DNA of 64,000 nt from Torreya grandis. Its lineage: Eukaryota > Streptophyta > Pinopsida > Cupressales > Taxaceae. The notes beneath the pieces were generated by a model. The model was not told the DNA's origin. It did not search any database and saw nothing but the letters and a program-made list of their open reading frames with translations. A program made the translations under genes and the position numbers. Shown in pieces: positions 61,839-64,000 of this stretch (position 1 is the first letter of the stretch; the number at the start of each line of letters is the position of its first letter). Where the stretch lies: assembly GCA_037957365.1 (NCBI GenBank), contig JARHVA010000639.1:2578001-2642000 (forward strand), given 5' to 3'.

Positions 61839-61929
61839 TTACCACACCAACAACCATTATTGGGTAATTATTTTATAATGCTTCACTGAGAGGAAGAACT
61901 AAAGGATGGATAGGGAGAATTACACATGG

Positions 61930-62510
61930 AGGTTTATACTTAATGAATTTTATCTCATGGAATGTTTGAGGTCTTACAGAGTCCTCAAGATAATTCTATG
62001 TGTATGTCACTTATCAAAAATTGAAAATATTATATTTTATATGTTTACAAGAAGTTAAGATTTTAGGATTTATTATGTAGACTCATTTGCAAAGTATTTG
62101 GATTGACACATAAAAAATTTCCACTTTACAAGAAGATGAACATGGCGACACCAGAATTTTGGTTTAAAAAAAAATTTCCCTTTTAATTTTTACATCGGGA
62201 GAAGACCCATTGCATTGGGTTAATTAGATTATGCTTGATAGTGATGAACATTATTTAGGGGTTCTTGATGTTTATTCTCCTAACGATGACCCTAAAATAA
62301 CGACATTAAGGTGATGGCTCACCGATAATTTTCATTTTTCCACTTGGTTGATTTGTGGTGAATTTAATATGATTGAAAGTCCTGAGGACAAAGTTGGTGC
62401 CCTCCCTATTTAGTGGTGCATAGGGGAAAATGAAGCTTGGTATTATTTTAAAAACTGTTGGGGCTTGGTGGACCTTCTCTTTTACAAAAATTAATTTATT
62501 AGAAAACCAT
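61930..62510 (+). pseudogene. LINE copy B endonuclease remnant
   Basis: NFISWNV (~61960), ILYFICLQEVKILGF (~62035, the conserved Gln-Glu-x-Lys), and LICGEFNMIESPEDKVGA (~62350, where the usual GDFN is GEFN). These are landmarks of the APE-type endonuclease. Broken by stops. Confidence 0.8.
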
Positions 62511-63359
62511 TGTAACTTTGTCCAACTTCTCAATTGACATTGATTAGGTTATCAAATTTTTATATTACATAGTTATTTTTGAGGAACATGTCTCATTTTA
62601 CATTTAAGATGGTCAAGTCATCATGTTTTACCTAAAAGTTGTCTTTTCTGACCATAGTTCCATTACTTAGAGATTAGAATGAGGATGTGGCATTCATAAA
62701 ATACCCTACAATCATTTTTTTCTGAAATAATCACTTATTAGCCATGAGGACACTATTTGATTCATCACCAAAGTGTAGAAATTGGATCTATATCTGCCAT
62801 ATGTTGCTAGTTGGGTCGAGTGGTGGAATGAGGTGATCAACTGCTCTACCTCCTTCCTCTGTCACTATAGAAGGAACATTTTATGAGTTTGAAAGCATGC
62901 CAATGGTGTTGTATTTAAGGAATAATAGAGGGTTTATTACTTACTTGAGTAAAGACCCTTTGATACTGAATTACATGCCATGACTGCCACATTCAAGCAT
63001 AAGATTAAAGTTGCTGAAATCCATGTTTTTAGAAGTGCTCAAATTAGGGATTGATTACACTAGATTAAGATGGTGATAGTGCCTCTAAATATTTTTAAAA
63101 ATATCTCAAGGAAAAATAAGATAAGTAGTAAATTAAAGGCATCAAAATAGTTCATTTAAGTCATCTTACCAATCAACCAAAGATCTCTTTGGCCTTCCTG
63201 AACCAGTATAAACTTGTGTTCCAATCCTACAAGAATACAACATAGAGTGCATAGGCATTGCAAGAGTTTTTAGATGCCATGCCTTATATGTTAATCCATT
63301 TTGATCAACAAATTTGTGATACATATTTTTCTCTTAATTAACTCTTTGTTGTTATGTAA

Positions 63360-64000
63360 TACATGGATAATGATAAAGCATTAGGGCTAGATTGATTCCC
63401 ATGTGAATTTTACAAATATATTTGGTAATTTGTGGTCCTAAATTGATTTAGGTCTATAGGTAATCCATGCAAAATAAATATTTATGGGACATCATTGATA
63501 AATGAAATATTAAGTTTATTCCTAAGTTTGGTGATCTTGAGTTCATTACTAGTTGGAGGCTGATGACCCTGCTGAATGTTTCCTACAAAATCATTGTTTA
63601 AGCCTTTAACACTCTACCTTTGCCACATTCTCCCTATAATAAAAAATACAAAATAAATAAGGCTTATTAAAATTAGGTACATATTGGATATTACTATTTT
63701 AGTTTGGGAAAGAATGGAGTGGCCTCATGTCTCTCAATAGAGGACCATATTTTTCAAGTCAAATTTCAAAAAATCTTATGATAAAATTGAGTGGCCCTTT
63801 ATTCTCACCATGTTTATAGCTTTAGGCTTCAATACCTTCTTTATCTTGATAGTTCAAATTTTGGTTTTTGAATCTTAGGCTTATCTCACTATAAATGGTC
63901 TTAATTCTAATAGATTTAGGATTTTTTGTCCATTAGACAAGGTTTTCCTATTTCCATAACAATGTTTTCTTAGATACTGAAAATTTTCGTTATTGACTTT
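63360..64000 (+). pseudogene. LINE copy B reverse transcriptase, start
   Basis: DNDKALGLDxFPCEFYK (~63370) matches the KAPGLDGFP entry motif of plant L1 RTs. Next are IPKFGDLEFITSWRLMTLLN and VSYKIIV (~63510-63600), then an IEWPFILTMFIALGFNTFF block (~63790) that follows the first catalytic Asp region, and finally QGFPISITMF (~63940), the equivalent of QGCPLSPxLF. The YxDD active site would lie past the window end. Frameshifts are present. Confidence 0.85.

Larger units (their letters stand above)
61290..64000 (+). mobile_element. LINE copy B (L1-type), runs off the window
   Basis: Same family as copy A. Order: ORF1 end with a damaged CCHC knuckle (IYFWCQSHDHRIHDF, first and last Cys replaced), a Pro-rich tail, endonuclease, linker, and RT. 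The sequence continues past 64000, so RT C-terminus and 3' end are not seen. Confidence 0.85.

Noticed and set aside
1..64000. tRNA or rRNA genes
   Set aside because: No cloverleaf with A and B boxes or rRNA sequence noticed; the TGGTATCAGAGC sites are primer sites of element D, not tRNA genes. A tRNA scan would be needed to exclude them fully.

Overview
The window looks like repeat-dominated plant nuclear DNA, AT-rich and without any gene I would call intact. All recognisable coding sequence belongs to decayed transposable elements: Ty3/gypsy LTR retrotransposons (including the dual-RNase-H Tat/Ogre type), a plant-type Helitron, L1-type LINEs, and two pseudogenes with the plant mobile domain (PMD). 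Dense nesting, elements up to 15.6 kb and the plant-only PMD suggest a land plant with a large genome, perhaps a gymnosperm; the species cannot be read from the sequence.

Layout. 1-8518: element A, an LTR element on + whose 5' LTR is cut by the window edge. It holds a leader ORF with 15-residue repeats, a decayed gag, no pol, an antisense PMD pseudogene, an array of hairpin repeats, a polypurine tract and a 1264-bp 3' LTR. 8519-14330: mostly unassigned AT-rich DNA. 14330-26384: a Helitron Rep/helicase N-terminal region, split at 15251 by element B (15252-23954, minus strand, TSD AACTC, gag only). The Helitron frame resumes exactly behind B. At 26384 it meets element C (26385-42006, minus strand, TSD CTTAT), a 15.6-kb Tat-lineage element with recognisable gag, protease, RT, RNase H, second RNase H and integrase. 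42012-44390: a zinc-knuckle fragment and AT-rich DNA. 44390-47466: LINE copy A, with element D at its right end (47467-52297, plus strand, TSD TTTTA), a gag-protease-only LTR element with a clear tRNA-iMet primer site. 53172-57989: a 2.4-kb segment in tandem duplicate with no recognised coding content. 59437-60440: a second PMD pseudogene on +. 61290-64000: LINE copy B, same family as copy A, running off the window.

How the parts relate. The order of events can be read in part: Helitron first, then B and C into it; LINE A first, then D beside or into it. By eye over the first ~300 bp, the LTRs of D differ by about 3 % and those of C by about 5-6 %, while those of B are clearly more diverged, so D looks youngest. 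Three of the four LTR elements lack pol and would have depended on enzymes supplied by relatives. A recurring and unexplained theme is clustered palindromes in the non-coding parts of these elements: GGGCAT/ATGCCC hairpins in the 3' spacers of A and B, and CpG-rich GTCGAC or CGACATCGG-type palindromes in the leaders or LTRs of B, C and D.
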